A DNA stretch of 64,000 nt from an uncultured Faecalibaculum sp. (GTDB taxonomy: Bacteria; Bacillota_I; Bacilli_A; Erysipelotrichales; Erysipelotrichaceae), in NCBI RefSeq assembly GCF_910588395.1, contig NZ_CAJUPA010000005.1, positions 1-64,000 of the forward strand, given 5' to 3'. Below the pieces are notes generated by a model. That model ran no database searches, was not told the DNA's origin, and saw only the letters and a program-made list of their open reading frames with translations. Position 1 is the stretch's first letter. The number at the start of each line of letters is the position of its first letter. This document shows, in pieces, positions 25,904 through 37,478 of this stretch. The position numbers and the translations under genes were made by a program.

Positions 25904-26533
25904 CTATTCCGTTTCCTTGCCTGGCGTATAGAGAATGTGAAGGCGTCTGGCCGTCCCTTCTCCCTCGCTTTTTGTGGAAATGTCTTTCATATCCGCCAGG
26001 GCACTGTGAATCACTTTCCGCTCATCTGCGGGCATGGGATCGAGCACTGCATCCACTTTGGTGCGGCGGACATCCTTCGCCTGCCGTATGGCCATCCGGG
26101 TGATCTTCTCGTACCGCTCCTGCTTGTAGCCATTCACGTCAATCAGCAGACGGATCCGCTTCCGGAATTGAGCTGAAACTGCTGATTTGACAAGCCGGTT
26201 GAACGCCTGAAGGCTTTTTCCGGCCCGGCCGATCAGGATGGCATTATTGCTGGTATCCACAGTGATCCTGTAAAAACCGTCAGCGTCCTGTTCAATATCA
26301 GTATGTCCGTCCAGTTCTGCATTTTCAAAGTAGGTCTGAATGTAGTCGTGGATAAACGACCTGACATCTTTTTCGCACCAGACTTCCACTTCAACGATGC
26401 GTCCAATCCCCAGAAACCCGGCCTTTTCTTCTGTGACAGAATAGGTGAGTTCTTCCACTGCGCAGTCCTTTGCAGCTGCCGCAGCCTGCAGTGCTTCCTC
26501 CAGTGTTTTGCCTGAAAATCTGGAAAACTCCAT
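25904..26533 (-). CDS. khpB: RNA-binding protein KhpB/Jag
   Basis: A 209-aa protein with the Jag N-terminal domain (1-50, with KAGFLGIGRI), a KH-like domain (about 75-145, INAILIGRAGKSLQAFNRL pattern) and a C-terminal R3H domain (ADERKVIHSALAD). In streptococci KhpB/Jag works with KhpA in cell-envelope control. It follows yidC in the conserved origin-side operon. GAGGGAACAAGT precedes the ATG. Confidence 0.95.
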   Translation of the reverse strand: MEFSRFSGKTLEEALQAAAAAKDCAVEELTYSVTEEKAGFLGIGRIVEVEVWCEKDVRSFIHDYIQTYFENAELDGHTDIEQDADGFYRITVDTSNNAILIGRAGKSLQAFNRLVKSAVSAQFRKRIRLLIDVNGYKQERYEKITRMAIRQAKDVRRTKVDAVLDPMPADERKVIHSALADMKDISTKSEGEGTARRLHILYTPGKETE

Positions 26534-26555
26534 ACTTGTTCCCTCTTGAAACTGC

Positions 26556-27563
26556 TTACGCAGTTTTCTGTTTCTTCATCATGACGAAATGCATATACAG
26601 CTGCATCAGAGCCCTCACACAGCTGGAAACAAACCAGTAAAAGGACATCGCAATGGGCCATGACAGATACATGAAGGCAATCATGGCGGTGGTGAAATAC
26701 ATCGTCATGTTCATTGTGCTGGTCATGGGATTGTCGTTTTCCTTGAGGTATTTCTTCTTGCGGACGTTGTTTTTCTTGTCATCGTATTTTTTCATCCACT
26801 GAGGAAGTTTCAGTGAAACGATCTGCATGACAATCATGAGCAGATAAATAATGATGGGGCCCCACTGCACACTGCCCGACCCAAGGCTTTTGAACGCCTC
26901 AATGGGTGTTTCCGACAGGGACATGCCCAGAAATGAACCATATACCACAGCACTTGCCCGCATGGTGGCATAGTACATTCCCATCATGATTGGCAGCTGA
27001 ATGAAAGTCACCAGAATCGTGCCAAAGGGATGAATATCGTATTTCTGGTACAGTTTCTGTGTTTCCTGCGCCATCAGCATCCGGGAACGGTCATCGGTTT
27101 TGTCTTTGTACTTGTTCTGAATCCGTGTCAGTTCCGGCTGAATCTCCTGCATGCGCTGAGATGCCATCTGGGACTTGTAGGTAAAGGCAAAGACAATCAG
27201 CTGAATCAGCAGTGTGGTCAGGATAATTCCGATGCCCGCATCGGTCCAGCCGGCAAACACATTGATCAGCTGCGCGATAGGCCAGACGATCAGTCCGTCA
27301 AACCAGCTCTGGGACAGAGTTTCACCGAATCCGGTAGCCGGGATGGTAATGACTTCGTCGTCCTTCAGTTTCTTGTATTCACTTTTCTGTTTCTCATCGC
27401 TGATCTCTGTTGTATTGACCTGGCTTTTCGGAATTTCTATGGTCTCGCTGGCGATGATCTGATCTACTTTCGTCTTTCCATCGGTCCCCCGCGGCGCTGA
27501 ACAGCCTGCCAGCCCCATGAGGACAAATCCGCATAGAAAGAGAACTTTCCACTTACTGCGCAT
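26556..27563 (-). CDS. yidC: Membrane protein insertase YidC (lipoprotein type)
   Basis: A 335-aa insertase that folds proteins into the membrane with or without SecYEG. The signal peptide ends in the lipobox LAGC (Cys21). Five membrane segments follow, with the hydrophilic-groove helix around YKSQMASQRMQEIQPEL and the QLPIMMGMYYATM region. It overlaps rnpA by 11 bases. A single YidC is expected to be essential; another paralogue elsewhere cannot be excluded. Confidence 0.96.
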   Translation of the reverse strand: MRSKWKVLFLCGFVLMGLAGCSAPRGTDGKTKVDQIIASETIEIPKSQVNTTEISDEKQKSEYKKLKDDEVITIPATGFGETLSQSWFDGLIVWPIAQLINVFAGWTDAGIGIILTTLLIQLIVFAFTYKSQMASQRMQEIQPELTRIQNKYKDKTDDRSRMLMAQETQKLYQKYDIHPFGTILVTFIQLPIMMGMYYATMRASAVVYGSFLGMSLSETPIEAFKSLGSGSVQWGPIIIYLLMIVMQIVSLKLPQWMKKYDDKKNNVRKKKYLKENDNPMTSTMNMTMYFTTAMIAFMYLSWPIAMSFYWFVSSCVRALMQLYMHFVMMKKQKTA

Positions 27564-27921
27564 GTTTGCGGTTCCCCCTTTTCATGTTTCGGTTAGTCTG
27601 GCCAAGACGTTTTCTGGCATTCCGGAGTTCCTCAAGATTCTCCTGATAAGAATGCCGGGCGTAAACAGGCCGGATGATTAAAATCGTATCATAGTCCTCA
27701 TCGAATTGAAATATACAATCCACCATGGAACGTACTTGCCGCTTGACAAGATTTCTGTGCACTGCATTCCCCAGTTTCTTTCCTACGGAAATCCCCACTC
27801 TGGGATGATCCTGCGCTTTTGGCTGCCAGTACAGAATATAGCTGGGTGTCTTTACAATTCGCCGTTGAGAAATAATGGAGGAGAACTCGCGGTTTTTCAG
27901 TATTCTGTCTCGTTTTTTCAT
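27553..27921 (-). CDS. rnpA: Ribonuclease P protein component
   Basis: A 122-aa basic protein that binds the RNase P RNA to mature tRNA 5' ends. The RNR motif is NAVHRNLVKRQVR, and RVGISVGKKLG precedes it. It lies between rpmH and yidC as in nearly all bacteria. A hairpin with a U tract separates it from rpmH, which may lower its level relative to L34. Confidence 0.96.
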   Translation of the reverse strand: MKKRDRILKNREFSSIISQRRIVKTPSYILYWQPKAQDHPRVGISVGKKLGNAVHRNLVKRQVRSMVDCIFQFDEDYDTILIIRPVYARHSYQENLEELRNARKRLGQTNRNMKRGNRKHAQ

Positions 27922-27939
27922 GTTTATTTCCCCAATCGC

Positions 27940-27963
27940 AAAAAAATCACCTTCCGGTGATTT
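27940..27963 (-). terminator. Hairpin with U tract between rpmH and rnpA
   Basis: On the minus strand AAATCACC pairs with GGTGATTT around GGAA-type loop bases, followed by seven Ts. It begins right at the rpmH stop codon. It is probably a leaky terminator that sets the L34 to RnpA ratio. Confidence 0.7.
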
Positions 27964-28098
27964 CTAAGCGGATAATACTTTTCTGCCTTTTGCACGTCTG
28001 CGGGACAGTACCCGGCGGCCGCCGACTGTTGCCATGCGGGCACGGAAGCCATGCGTTCTCTGATGCTTGATCTTACTCGGCTGATATGTTCGTTTCAT
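27964..28098 (-). CDS. rpmH: 50S ribosomal protein L34
   Basis: A 44-aa basic protein, standard length for L34, with the complete family sequence from MKRTYQPSK through HGFRARM to [11 protein letters not shown]. The start at 28098 is fixed by that N-terminus; the longer frame is not L34-like. A strong promoter lies 55 bases upstream. Confidence 0.98.
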   Translation of the reverse strand: MKRTYQPSKIKHQRTHGFRARMATVGGRRVLSRRRAKGRKVLSA

Positions 28099-28152
28099 GT
28101 GTCTACACCCCCCAGTCTGCGTTTTATATTGATCACATAAGATTGCCCTATG

Positions 28153-28182
28153 ATTATACTCACTGTCAATTGGAGATGTCAA
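28153..28182 (-). promoter_or_regulatory. rpmH promoter
   Basis: On the minus strand TTGACA (28177-28182) and TATAAT (28153-28158) are perfect consensus hexamers with an 18-base spacer. A second TTGACA (28164-28169) lies between them. The untranslated leader is about 45 bases. Confidence 0.88.
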
Positions 28183-28237
28183 CGGAAAATTCCATTTGAG
28201 AAGAGAATATGCAGCACCGGATTCTCCTCCGCTTCAA

Positions 28238-28283
28238 GAATTCTATTCCTTATAATAATACGATTAATAATACGATTTTTTCA
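28238..28283. repeat. AT-rich stretch with a tandem 12-mer, candidate unwinding element
   Basis: AATAATACGATT occurs twice in exact tandem (28254-28265 and 28266-28277) within a stretch of almost pure A/T between the rpmH promoter and the first DnaA-box-like site. The TAATAATA runs resemble the TAA/TAG triplets to which DnaA filaments bind. This is a candidate, not a proven unwinding site; the dnaA-dnaN gap is the alternative. Confidence 0.45.
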
Positions 28284-28320
28284 GTCTCTTATCTCCTGCT
28301 TGCACAATTCATTGTTCCAC

Positions 28321-28636
28321 TTTTCCCCAGTCCATAAAAGTTTTCCCCCGGGTTTTCCCCATTCCCTGATTATTTTCTCCGAATATTCCTGGTTTATGGG
28401 GACAATTTCTCCTGCTTTTCCCCATAATGATTGCCCAATACCCATAGTTTTCCCCATATAAATCCAAGCTGGGGAAAACTATGGGGAAAAGACAGGTTTT
28501 TCCCTTTAAACAGCCTGTATTTCATACTGAATTCAATGGGGATTAAGCAGGGATTGGGGATAATTATGGACCCCGTTCTCCCCATTTTTCCCCCTGGGGA
28601 GAAAAAAGGCCCCGGGCTTCTGCAGAGTTTTCCCCG
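28321..28636. other. oriC: upstream cluster of variant DnaA boxes
   Basis: Fourteen 9-mers of form TTNTCCCCN lie here. TTTTCCCCA occurs exactly six times (28321, 28353, 28416, 28448 on plus; 28470, 28482 on minus). Variants are TTATCCCCA (28555 minus), TTCTCCCCA (28576 plus, 28595 minus), TTGTCCCCA (28397 minus), TAATCCCCA (28537 minus), TTTTCCCCC (28341, 28586) and TTTTCCCCG (28628). The rpmH-dnaA gap is the usual place for Bacillus-type DnaA boxes, but no copy of TTATCCACA was found. Binding by DnaA is inferred. Confidence 0.75.
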
Positions 28637-28676
28637 GGGATTTCGAAAACCTGGATATTTATGCAGGTGTTTTCAG

Positions 28677-28682
28677 TATAAT
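28677..28682 (+). promoter_or_regulatory. -10 element of dnaA
   Basis: TATAAT 39 bases before the dnaA ATG, with no clear -35. The last box-like site of the cluster (28628-28636) lies just upstream, so DnaA may repress its own gene, as in other bacteria. Confidence 0.6.
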
Positions 28683-28721
28683 AAGTAGGAAACGCCCATA
28701 GAAGGAAAGGAGGCTGTGAAG

Positions 28722-30077
28722 ATGTTCCCTGATCTGCAGCAGCTTTGGCAGAATGTACTGGAAAACATCAGATCCCAGGGAGAAATCGATCCTGTAACCT
28801 GCAGAGACTGGATTTCCCGTACAAAGCTTGTATACATAGAAAACCAGACTGCTTTGATTTACTGTCCTTCCCGCATCACGCAGTCCATACTGCGCCAGGA
28901 ACAGGCTCTGTTCGAAACGCTTCTCAGCGAACAGGCCGGCGAGCCTGTCTCCATTCAGCTGACAGACAGGATGAGTGAACAGCCGTCTCCTCAGCAGACA
29001 GCTGCTTTTTCTCCATCTGCAGCTGTCACCCCGCCGGTTCCTCTTCTGCAGGCAAAATTCAATCCGGAATATACCTTTGACAGTTTTGTCGAGGGATCCA
29101 GCAACAAGGAAGCCTATGCAGCTGTTTACAACAGCTGTATCCAGACTGGGCTGCGTGCATTCAATCCCATCATGATTTACGGAAATTCCGGTCTTGGAAA
29201 AACACATCTTCTTCATGCAGCCGGCAACTGGCTGCGGCTGAACCGCCCGGAAGACAAAGTTATTTACATGGATGCCAATTCTTTCGTGGACCTGCTGATT
29301 GAAGCAATGAAATCCAAGACTGTGGAGAGTGTGAAAAGCCGCCTGACAGACTGTGATTATTTTCTGCTGGATGACATACAGAATCTTCGCCGTTCCAGCA
29401 GTCAGGAAATTTTCTTTACCGTATACAATGAACTGATTGCCCAGAATACGCAGATCATGATGACTTCGGATATTCATCCACAGGAACTGTCAGGCCTTCA
29501 GTCCCGGCTGGTTTCCCGTTTCACATCCGGGCTTACAGTCTCCATCAGCCGTCCGGAATTCGATACCAGCAGAGCAATTCTCCGAAAACGGATCGAAGGA
29601 AAGGAAGATCAGATCCGCATTCAGGATGATGTAATTGATTACCTGGCCAGTACCTTTTCCAATGATGTCCGAAATCTGGAAGGTTCTCTGAACCGTCTGA
29701 TTTTTTCAGCCACCCTGGAAAATCCGGATGTGATTGATACTGCATTTGCGAAAGCCGTTCTTGTCAATGAACCCATCGTGGACAAACAGAAAGAACTGAC
29801 GCTTCAGAAAATAGAAAAAGCCGTAACAAATTTCTATGGCTTGACCTGTTCGGATCTGGAAGGAAAATCGCGCCAGAAAGCCATCGTGAATGCACGTCAT
29901 ATCTGTGTCTATCTGGCACGTGAACTGCTTCATACATCCTATTCACAAATTGGCATTCAGCTGGGAGGGCGGGATCATAAAACCATTGCAAGCTCTTATG
30001 AACGGGCTGAAAAGCTTCTGGCACAGGACCAGGCCTTTACTCTTGCTGTCACACGCATTCAGGATTCTCTCCAGTAA
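28722..30077 (+). CDS. dnaA: Chromosomal replication initiator DnaA
   Basis: A 451-aa AAA+ initiator. Domain I covers about 1-80, and a short Ser/Pro/Gln linker about 85-108. The AAA+ core has Walker A GNSGLGKT (154-161) and Walker B LLDDI (215-219). Domain IV, the DNA-binding part, ends with ARHICVYLARELLHTSYSQI and GGRDHKT (415-421). Most DnaA proteins read GGRDHTT here; Lys420 replaces the first Thr, matching E. coli Thr435 in the base-contacting loop. The start is ATG 28722, eight bases after GGAGG, not the GTG two codons earlier. It is flanked by variant boxes on both sides. Confidence 0.98.
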   Translation: MFPDLQQLWQNVLENIRSQGEIDPVTCRDWISRTKLVYIENQTALIYCPSRITQSILRQEQALFETLLSEQAGEPVSIQLTDRMSEQPSPQQTAAFSPSAAVTPPVPLLQAKFNPEYTFDSFVEGSSNKEAYAAVYNSCIQTGLRAFNPIMIYGNSGLGKTHLLHAAGNWLRLNRPEDKVIYMDANSFVDLLIEAMKSKTVESVKSRLTDCDYFLLDDIQNLRRSSSQEIFFTVYNELIAQNTQIMMTSDIHPQELSGLQSRLVSRFTSGLTVSISRPEFDTSRAILRKRIEGKEDQIRIQDDVIDYLASTFSNDVRNLEGSLNRLIFSATLENPDVIDTAFAKAVLVNEPIVDKQKELTLQKIEKAVTNFYGLTCSDLEGKSRQKAIVNARHICVYLARELLHTSYSQIGIQLGGRDHKTIASSYERAEKLLAQDQAFTLAVTRIQDSLQ

Positions 30078-30086
30078 ATCCCCGGT

Positions 30087-30159
30087 TTATCCCCCGTTCC
30101 ATTTGACGATATCTTCCTTTAAACAGAGCTCAATCCTGAGTTTTCCCCCGTTTTCCCCG
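30087..30159. other. oriC: downstream cluster of variant DnaA boxes
   Basis: Between dnaA and dnaN lie TTATCCCCC (30087), TTTTCCCCC (30141) and TTTTCCCCG (30151), the last two exactly ten bases apart. With the upstream cluster this makes a two-part origin around dnaA, as in Bacillus. The rest of the 30078-30308 gap holds only the dnaN promoter and a short CCGC/GCGG hairpin. Confidence 0.6.
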
Positions 30160-30238
30160 CCCTTATGGTTATGACTTAAGAAAAAATTCATATCCAAAAA
30201 CCGCTTCCGCGGCTTTCCAAAAGCCTCGGATTTTGTGC

Positions 30239-30244
30239 TAAGAT
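30239..30244 (+). promoter_or_regulatory. -10 element of dnaN
   Basis: TGCTAAGAT gives an extended -10 (TAAGAT at 30239-30244), about 60 bases before the dnaN ATG. No strong -35. Confidence 0.5.
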
Positions 30245-30308
30245 TAACGGCGAACGAGAAAAAACGCACTCGGACAAAAGCGTTCATCATAGATAACCGG
30301 AGGACATC

Positions 30309-31427
30309 ATGAAATTCAGCATTGACAGAAGATATCTGCAGGACAGACTGTCCACTGCAGCACGGGCTGTAAGTCCTTTTTCTCCCTTGCCGGCATTATC
30401 CGGAATTCTCATCCAGGTCAAAGATGACTGCATTATCTTTACCGGCAGTGATTCCAACATTGCCATCCAGACCACCATTGTTCCAGGTGAACTGAATCAG
30501 CTTCGAATAGATTCCACCGGTTCTGCCTGTGTGGAATCGAAGTATCTTCTGGATATAGTCAGAAAACTGGATTGCGATACCGTTGAACTGGAACTGATGG
30601 ATTACACACTTGTACGTCTCACCACAGATAATGGAACCTTCAACATCAACAGTTCTTCGGCAGATGAATATCCTGTGGTTGACTTCACAAGACCGAAAGA
30701 TCATTTCATGCTGACTCCGGAAGACTTCCGTCAGATTGTTTCCAGCACGGCTTTTGCCTGCTCCGACAAGGAAAGCAAACCAGTTCTTTCCGGTGTCAAT
30801 TTTCATGCCTCCGGAAATGAACTTCACTGCAGCGGCACGGATACGTACCGGCTCGCCCGCAAAACTCTGGAACTGAATGAAAATCAGTCATTCAATATGA
30901 CCATTTCAGCCAGGACTCTGAACGAAGTCATGAAGTCGCTGTCCGACTCCGACCCAATTGATATTTACACTGACAAACGGAAGGTTCAGTTCGTATTTGG
31001 CAAAACGATCATCCAGTCCCGGCTTCTTGATGGTGCCTTCCCGCCTGTGGAGCGGATCATTCCCACGGAATTCAGCAGCCGGCTGGTGGTGGATACGCAG
31101 GAACTTTCCAGGGCAATTGACCGGACGAATTTCATGAAGAATGCAAATGTTCACCTGATCAAACTGGACTGCAGCGAGGAAGGAGTCCGGATCAAAGTAC
31201 GGGCTGCGGAAATCGGAAATTCAGATGAAAAACTGAAAGACGCAAAATGGGAAGGGGAGCCTATGAATGTAACTCTGAACGGTTCCTACGTACTGGATGC
31301 GCTGAAAGCCCTGAAAGGTGAACGGACCGAGTTTTCCTTTTCCGGGCAGCTGAAACCGATACGTCTTATGGACGTGGATAATTCCAGCACACTGATGGTT
31401 GTTGTACCTGTACGTTCATTCGACTGA
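30309..31427 (+). CDS. dnaN: DNA polymerase III beta subunit (sliding clamp)
   Basis: A 372-aa clamp that tethers polymerase to DNA and binds MutS, MutL and others. It has three repeated clamp domains, with characteristic LPALSGILIQV, SADEYPVVDF and the C-terminal LKPIRLMDVDNSSTLMVVVP. Length is standard. GGAGGACATC precedes the ATG. It is followed by its own terminator, so it is not in one transcript with recF. Confidence 0.97.
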   Translation: MKFSIDRRYLQDRLSTAARAVSPFSPLPALSGILIQVKDDCIIFTGSDSNIAIQTTIVPGELNQLRIDSTGSACVESKYLLDIVRKLDCDTVELELMDYTLVRLTTDNGTFNINSSSADEYPVVDFTRPKDHFMLTPEDFRQIVSSTAFACSDKESKPVLSGVNFHASGNELHCSGTDTYRLARKTLELNENQSFNMTISARTLNEVMKSLSDSDPIDIYTDKRKVQFVFGKTIIQSRLLDGAFPPVERIIPTEFSSRLVVDTQELSRAIDRTNFMKNANVHLIKLDCSEEGVRIKVRAAEIGNSDEKLKDAKWEGEPMNVTLNGSYVLDALKALKGERTEFSFSGQLKPIRLMDVDNSSTLMVVVPVRSFD

Positions 31428-31452
31428 TATTTAATCTTACTGGCAGTTTCTG

Positions 31453-31491
31453 GCAGAGAATTGGCATGATTGGCGATTCTCTGCTTTTTTT
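31453..31491 (+). terminator. Terminator after dnaN
   Basis: GCAGAGAAT pairs with ATTCTCTGC around a 14-base loop, followed by seven Ts. Confidence 0.9.
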
Positions 31492-31512
31492 ACGCATTTT
31501 CAGGATTTCTGC

Positions 31513-31562
31513 TTGTAATCATTGATTATCCCATGGTAAAATGTATCATTTTATGATATCAT
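31513..31562 (+). promoter_or_regulatory. Promoter of yaaA-recF-gyrB-gyrA with a palindrome at the start site
   Basis: TTGTAA (31513-31518) and TAAAAT (31537-31542, extended TGG) are 18 bases apart. The palindrome ATGATATCAT (31553-31562) begins just after the expected start site and is embedded in further ATGAT/ATCAT repeats, so it may be an operator. Confidence 0.6.
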
Positions 31563-31583
31563 GATATATGATGAGGTGAAATT

Positions 31584-31783
31584 ATGCAGATAGAAATCAA
31601 TGACGAATACATCACCCTGTCGCAGCTTCTGAAAGTCTGCAACATCGTATCCAGCGGCGGAGAAGCAAAGGCGTATCTGGCTTCTGAAACCGTGCTCGTC
31701 AACGGTGAACCCGACAACCGCAGGGGCCGCAAGCTCAGATCCGGTGACAGCGTGGAAACAGATGGCATAACCATAAACATCAA

Positions 31784-31787
<4 letters not shown>
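31584..31787 (+). CDS. yaaA: S4-domain protein YaaA
   Basis: A 67-aa small RNA-binding S4 protein found between dnaN and recF throughout Bacillota. It has the S4 pattern LSQLLKVCNIVSSGGEAK then VLVNGEPDNRRGRKLRSGD. It probably binds structured RNA in ribosome assembly, but the role is unproven. It overlaps recF by four bases; GAGGTGAAATT precedes the ATG. Confidence 0.93.
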
Positions 31788-34835
<3,048 letters not shown>

Positions 34836-34843
34836 GAGGATTC

Positions 34844-37402
34844 ATGGAAGAAAAAGAAAAGAACACTGGATTTGAAGTAGTGGACATTGCGAATGAAATG
34901 AAGGACTCATTCCTGGATTATTCTATGTCCGTTATCGTGCAGCGTGCGCTTCCTGATGTCAGAGACGGTCTGAAACCGGTGCACCGCAGAATTCTTCACG
35001 CAATGAATGCTCTGAATATGACACCTGGTTCTGCACATAAAAAGAGTGCCCGTATTGTAGGGGAAGTCATCGGCAAATATCACCCGCATGGAGATACGGC
35101 TGTATATGATTCCATGGTCCGTATGGCTCAGGATTTCTCCTACCGCTATCCACTTGTGGATGGTCATGGAAACTTCGGGTCACTGGATGGAGATGAGGCA
35201 GCTGCGATGCGGTATACCGAAGCGCGGATGTCAAAAATCTCCATGGAAATGATGCGGGACATCAACAAGGATACAGTTGATTTTGTGGACAACTATGATG
35301 GTGAAGAGAAGGAACCTGTGGTTCTTCCTTCCCGTATTCCCAACCTTCTGGTCAATGGATCGATGGGAATCGCAGTAGGCATGGCCACAAACATTCCACC
35401 GCACAACCTGAAGGAGACAGCGGATGCAATCTGTGTATTTATGGACAATCCGGATATCACAGTTCCTGAATTGATGGAGTTCCTGCCCGGACCTGATTTT
35501 CCTACAGGCGGCATCATTCTCGGACGCCGGGGAATCCGGCAGGCATATGAAACAGGGAGAGGATCTTTGCAGGTCCGTTCCCGGTACCGGGTGGAAGAGC
35601 TCACGGGTGGGAGAAAGAGAATTATTTTCTACGAAATTCCGTTTTCCGTGAACAAAGCCAGTCTGATTGCCAAAATGGCCGCTCTGATCCGGGATAAGGC
35701 CATTCAGGGTGTTACCTATCTGAATGATGAATCCAACCGGGAGGGAATCCGTATTGTCATGGATCTGAAGAAGGATGCACAGGAAGATGTCATCCTGAAT
35801 CAGCTGTTCCACCTTACACCTCTGCAGTCAGGATTCGGGATCAATATGCTGGCACTGGAAAACGGCAGACCGAAACAACTGACTCTGAAGGAAATCATCC
35901 ATGATTACGTAGAACATCAGGTTGAAGTCATCCGCCGGAAAACAGCCTTTGATTTGAAAAAGGCACAGGAACGGGCGCATATCCTGGAAGGACTGCGCAT
36001 AGCCCTTGATCACCTGGATGAAATCATCAATACCATTCGCAGCAGCCGCAGTGATGAAGCGGGTCTGAATGCGGAACTGTGCGACCGCTTCGGATTTTCA
36101 TATGAACAAAGCCGGGCGATTCTGGCTATGCAGATGAAACGTCTTTCCGGTTTGGAACGTGACAAAATTGAGTCTGAGTATGAAACTCTTCTCAAGGCGA
36201 TAGAAGACTACAAAGATATTCTGAACCGGGAAGAACGGGTCGTTCAGATCATCAAGGATGACCTTAAAGAAGTTGTTGATAAATATGGTGACAAACGCCG
36301 CACAGAGATTTCATCAAATTATGTGGATATGGATGATGAAGATCTAATTCCGAAGGAACATGTCATCATAACCATGACTGCCACTGGATACATCAAGCGG
36401 CAGCCTGTGAGCACCTATCATTCTCAAAACCGCGGAGGCAAAGGCATCAAGTCTCTTACGCTGAATGAGGAGGACAACGTGGAACATATGATTTCCATGT
36501 CCACGCACAGCCATCTTCTGCTGTTCACAAACCTGGGACGGGTTTACAGGCTGAAGGGATATAACATTCCAAATGCATCCCGAACAGCGAAGGGAACTCC
36601 GATTGTAAACGTCATGGATCTTCAGCCAGGAGAAACCATCCGGACGCTTCTGCCTGTTCCGGAAAACAAGGATGCGTACGAGAGTCTGATATTTGTGACC
36701 AAAAATGGAGTGGTCAAACGGACGCCGGTCAGCGAATTTGATTCGATCAACCGCAATGGAAAACTTGCCATCACACTCCGGCCAGAGGATGAACTGAAGT
36801 TTGTCAAAGGCACGACCGGAAACGATGATGTTCTGATTGCCGGCAGCAACGGAAAAGCCATCCGGTTCTCCGAAAAACAGATCCGGATGATGGGTCGAAC
36901 AGCAGCTGGTGTCTCCGGTTTCAATACGGATGGAGGAGAAGTCGTGGGGCTTGCTCTGAGTCATGAAGGAGATTCACTGCTCTCCGTAAGCGCCAACGGT
37001 TTTGGAAAAAGGACCAGTGTGGATGAATTCAGCTGCCGAAACCGCGGTGGTAAGGGAATGTATGCCATTCATATGACAGAAAAAACCGGACCTCTTGTTT
37101 CTCTGATGGCAGTTCATGGTGATGAAGATGCCATGATTGTTGCCAGTGACGGGGTTATGATCCGGATAACTCTGAAAGATGTGGGAGAATACAGCAGGCA
37201 GACCCAGGGACTGAAGCTGATCAATCTCAATGATGGCGCAACAGTCACCAAACTGTCTCTGGTTCATCCGGAGGATGAAAGCCTGGAAGATGAAATTGTC
37301 GAAATCACAGATTCATCTGATGCTTCCAGTACTGCAAATCCGATTCAGAATAACGATGATCCTGCTGTCGGTCAGGATACAGATATTCAGAGCGCTTCAT
37401 AA
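34844..37402 (+). CDS. gyrA: DNA gyrase subunit A
   Basis: An 852-aa breakage-reunion subunit. The catalytic Tyr lies in [13 protein letters not shown]. The quinolone-determining region reads [17 protein letters not shown], with Thr at the position of E. coli Ser83. The GyrA-box is [10 protein letters not shown], and a second copy-like [11 protein letters not shown] lies further on in the C-terminal pinwheel. The tail is Asp/Ser-rich. TAGGAGGATTC precedes the ATG. Confidence 0.98.
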   Translation: MEEKEKNTGFEVVDIANEMKDSFLDYSMSVIVQRALPDVRDGLKPVHRRILHAMNALNMTPGSAHKKSARIVGEVIGKYHPHGDTAVYDSMVRMAQDFSYRYPLVDGHGNFGSLDGDEAAAMRYTEARMSKISMEMMRDINKDTVDFVDNYDGEEKEPVVLPSRIPNLLVNGSMGIAVGMATNIPPHNLKETADAICVFMDNPDITVPELMEFLPGPDFPTGGIILGRRGIRQAYETGRGSLQVRSRYRVEELTGGRKRIIFYEIPFSVNKASLIAKMAALIRDKAIQGVTYLNDESNREGIRIVMDLKKDAQEDVILNQLFHLTPLQSGFGINMLALENGRPKQLTLKEIIHDYVEHQVEVIRRKTAFDLKKAQERAHILEGLRIALDHLDEIINTIRSSRSDEAGLNAELCDRFGFSYEQSRAILAMQMKRLSGLERDKIESEYETLLKAIEDYKDILNREERVVQIIKDDLKEVVDKYGDKRRTEISSNYVDMDDEDLIPKEHVIITMTATGYIKRQPVSTYHSQNRGGKGIKSLTLNEEDNVEHMISMSTHSHLLLFTNLGRVYRLKGYNIPNASRTAKGTPIVNVMDLQPGETIRTLLPVPENKDAYESLIFVTKNGVVKRTPVSEFDSINRNGKLAITLRPEDELKFVKGTTGNDDVLIAGSNGKAIRFSEKQIRMMGRTAAGVSGFNTDGGEVVGLALSHEGDSLLSVSANGFGKRTSVDEFSCRNRGGKGMYAIHMTEKTGPLVSLMAVHGDEDAMIVASDGVMIRITLKDVGEYSRQTQGLKLINLNDGATVTKLSLVHPEDESLEDEIVEITDSSDASSTANPIQNNDDPAVGQDTDIQSAS

Positions 37403-37409
37403 GATATTC

Positions 37410-37442
37410 AAGTTGCTCCGGGATTCCCGGGGCAACTTTTTG
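37410..37442 (+). terminator. Terminator after gyrA
   Basis: AAGTTGC and GCAACTT bracket an inner CCGGGA/TCCCGG stem, followed by five Ts. Confidence 0.9.
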
Positions 37443-37449
37443 CCTGTGA

Positions 37450-37455
37450 TATAAT
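37450..37455 (+). promoter_or_regulatory. Extended -10 of serS
   Basis: TGATATAAT places TATAAT at 37450-37455, 23 bases before the serS ATG. Any -35 would fall within the gyrA terminator stem. Confidence 0.65.
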
Positions 37456-37478
37456 CACTGAAGATGACAGGAGGGAAC

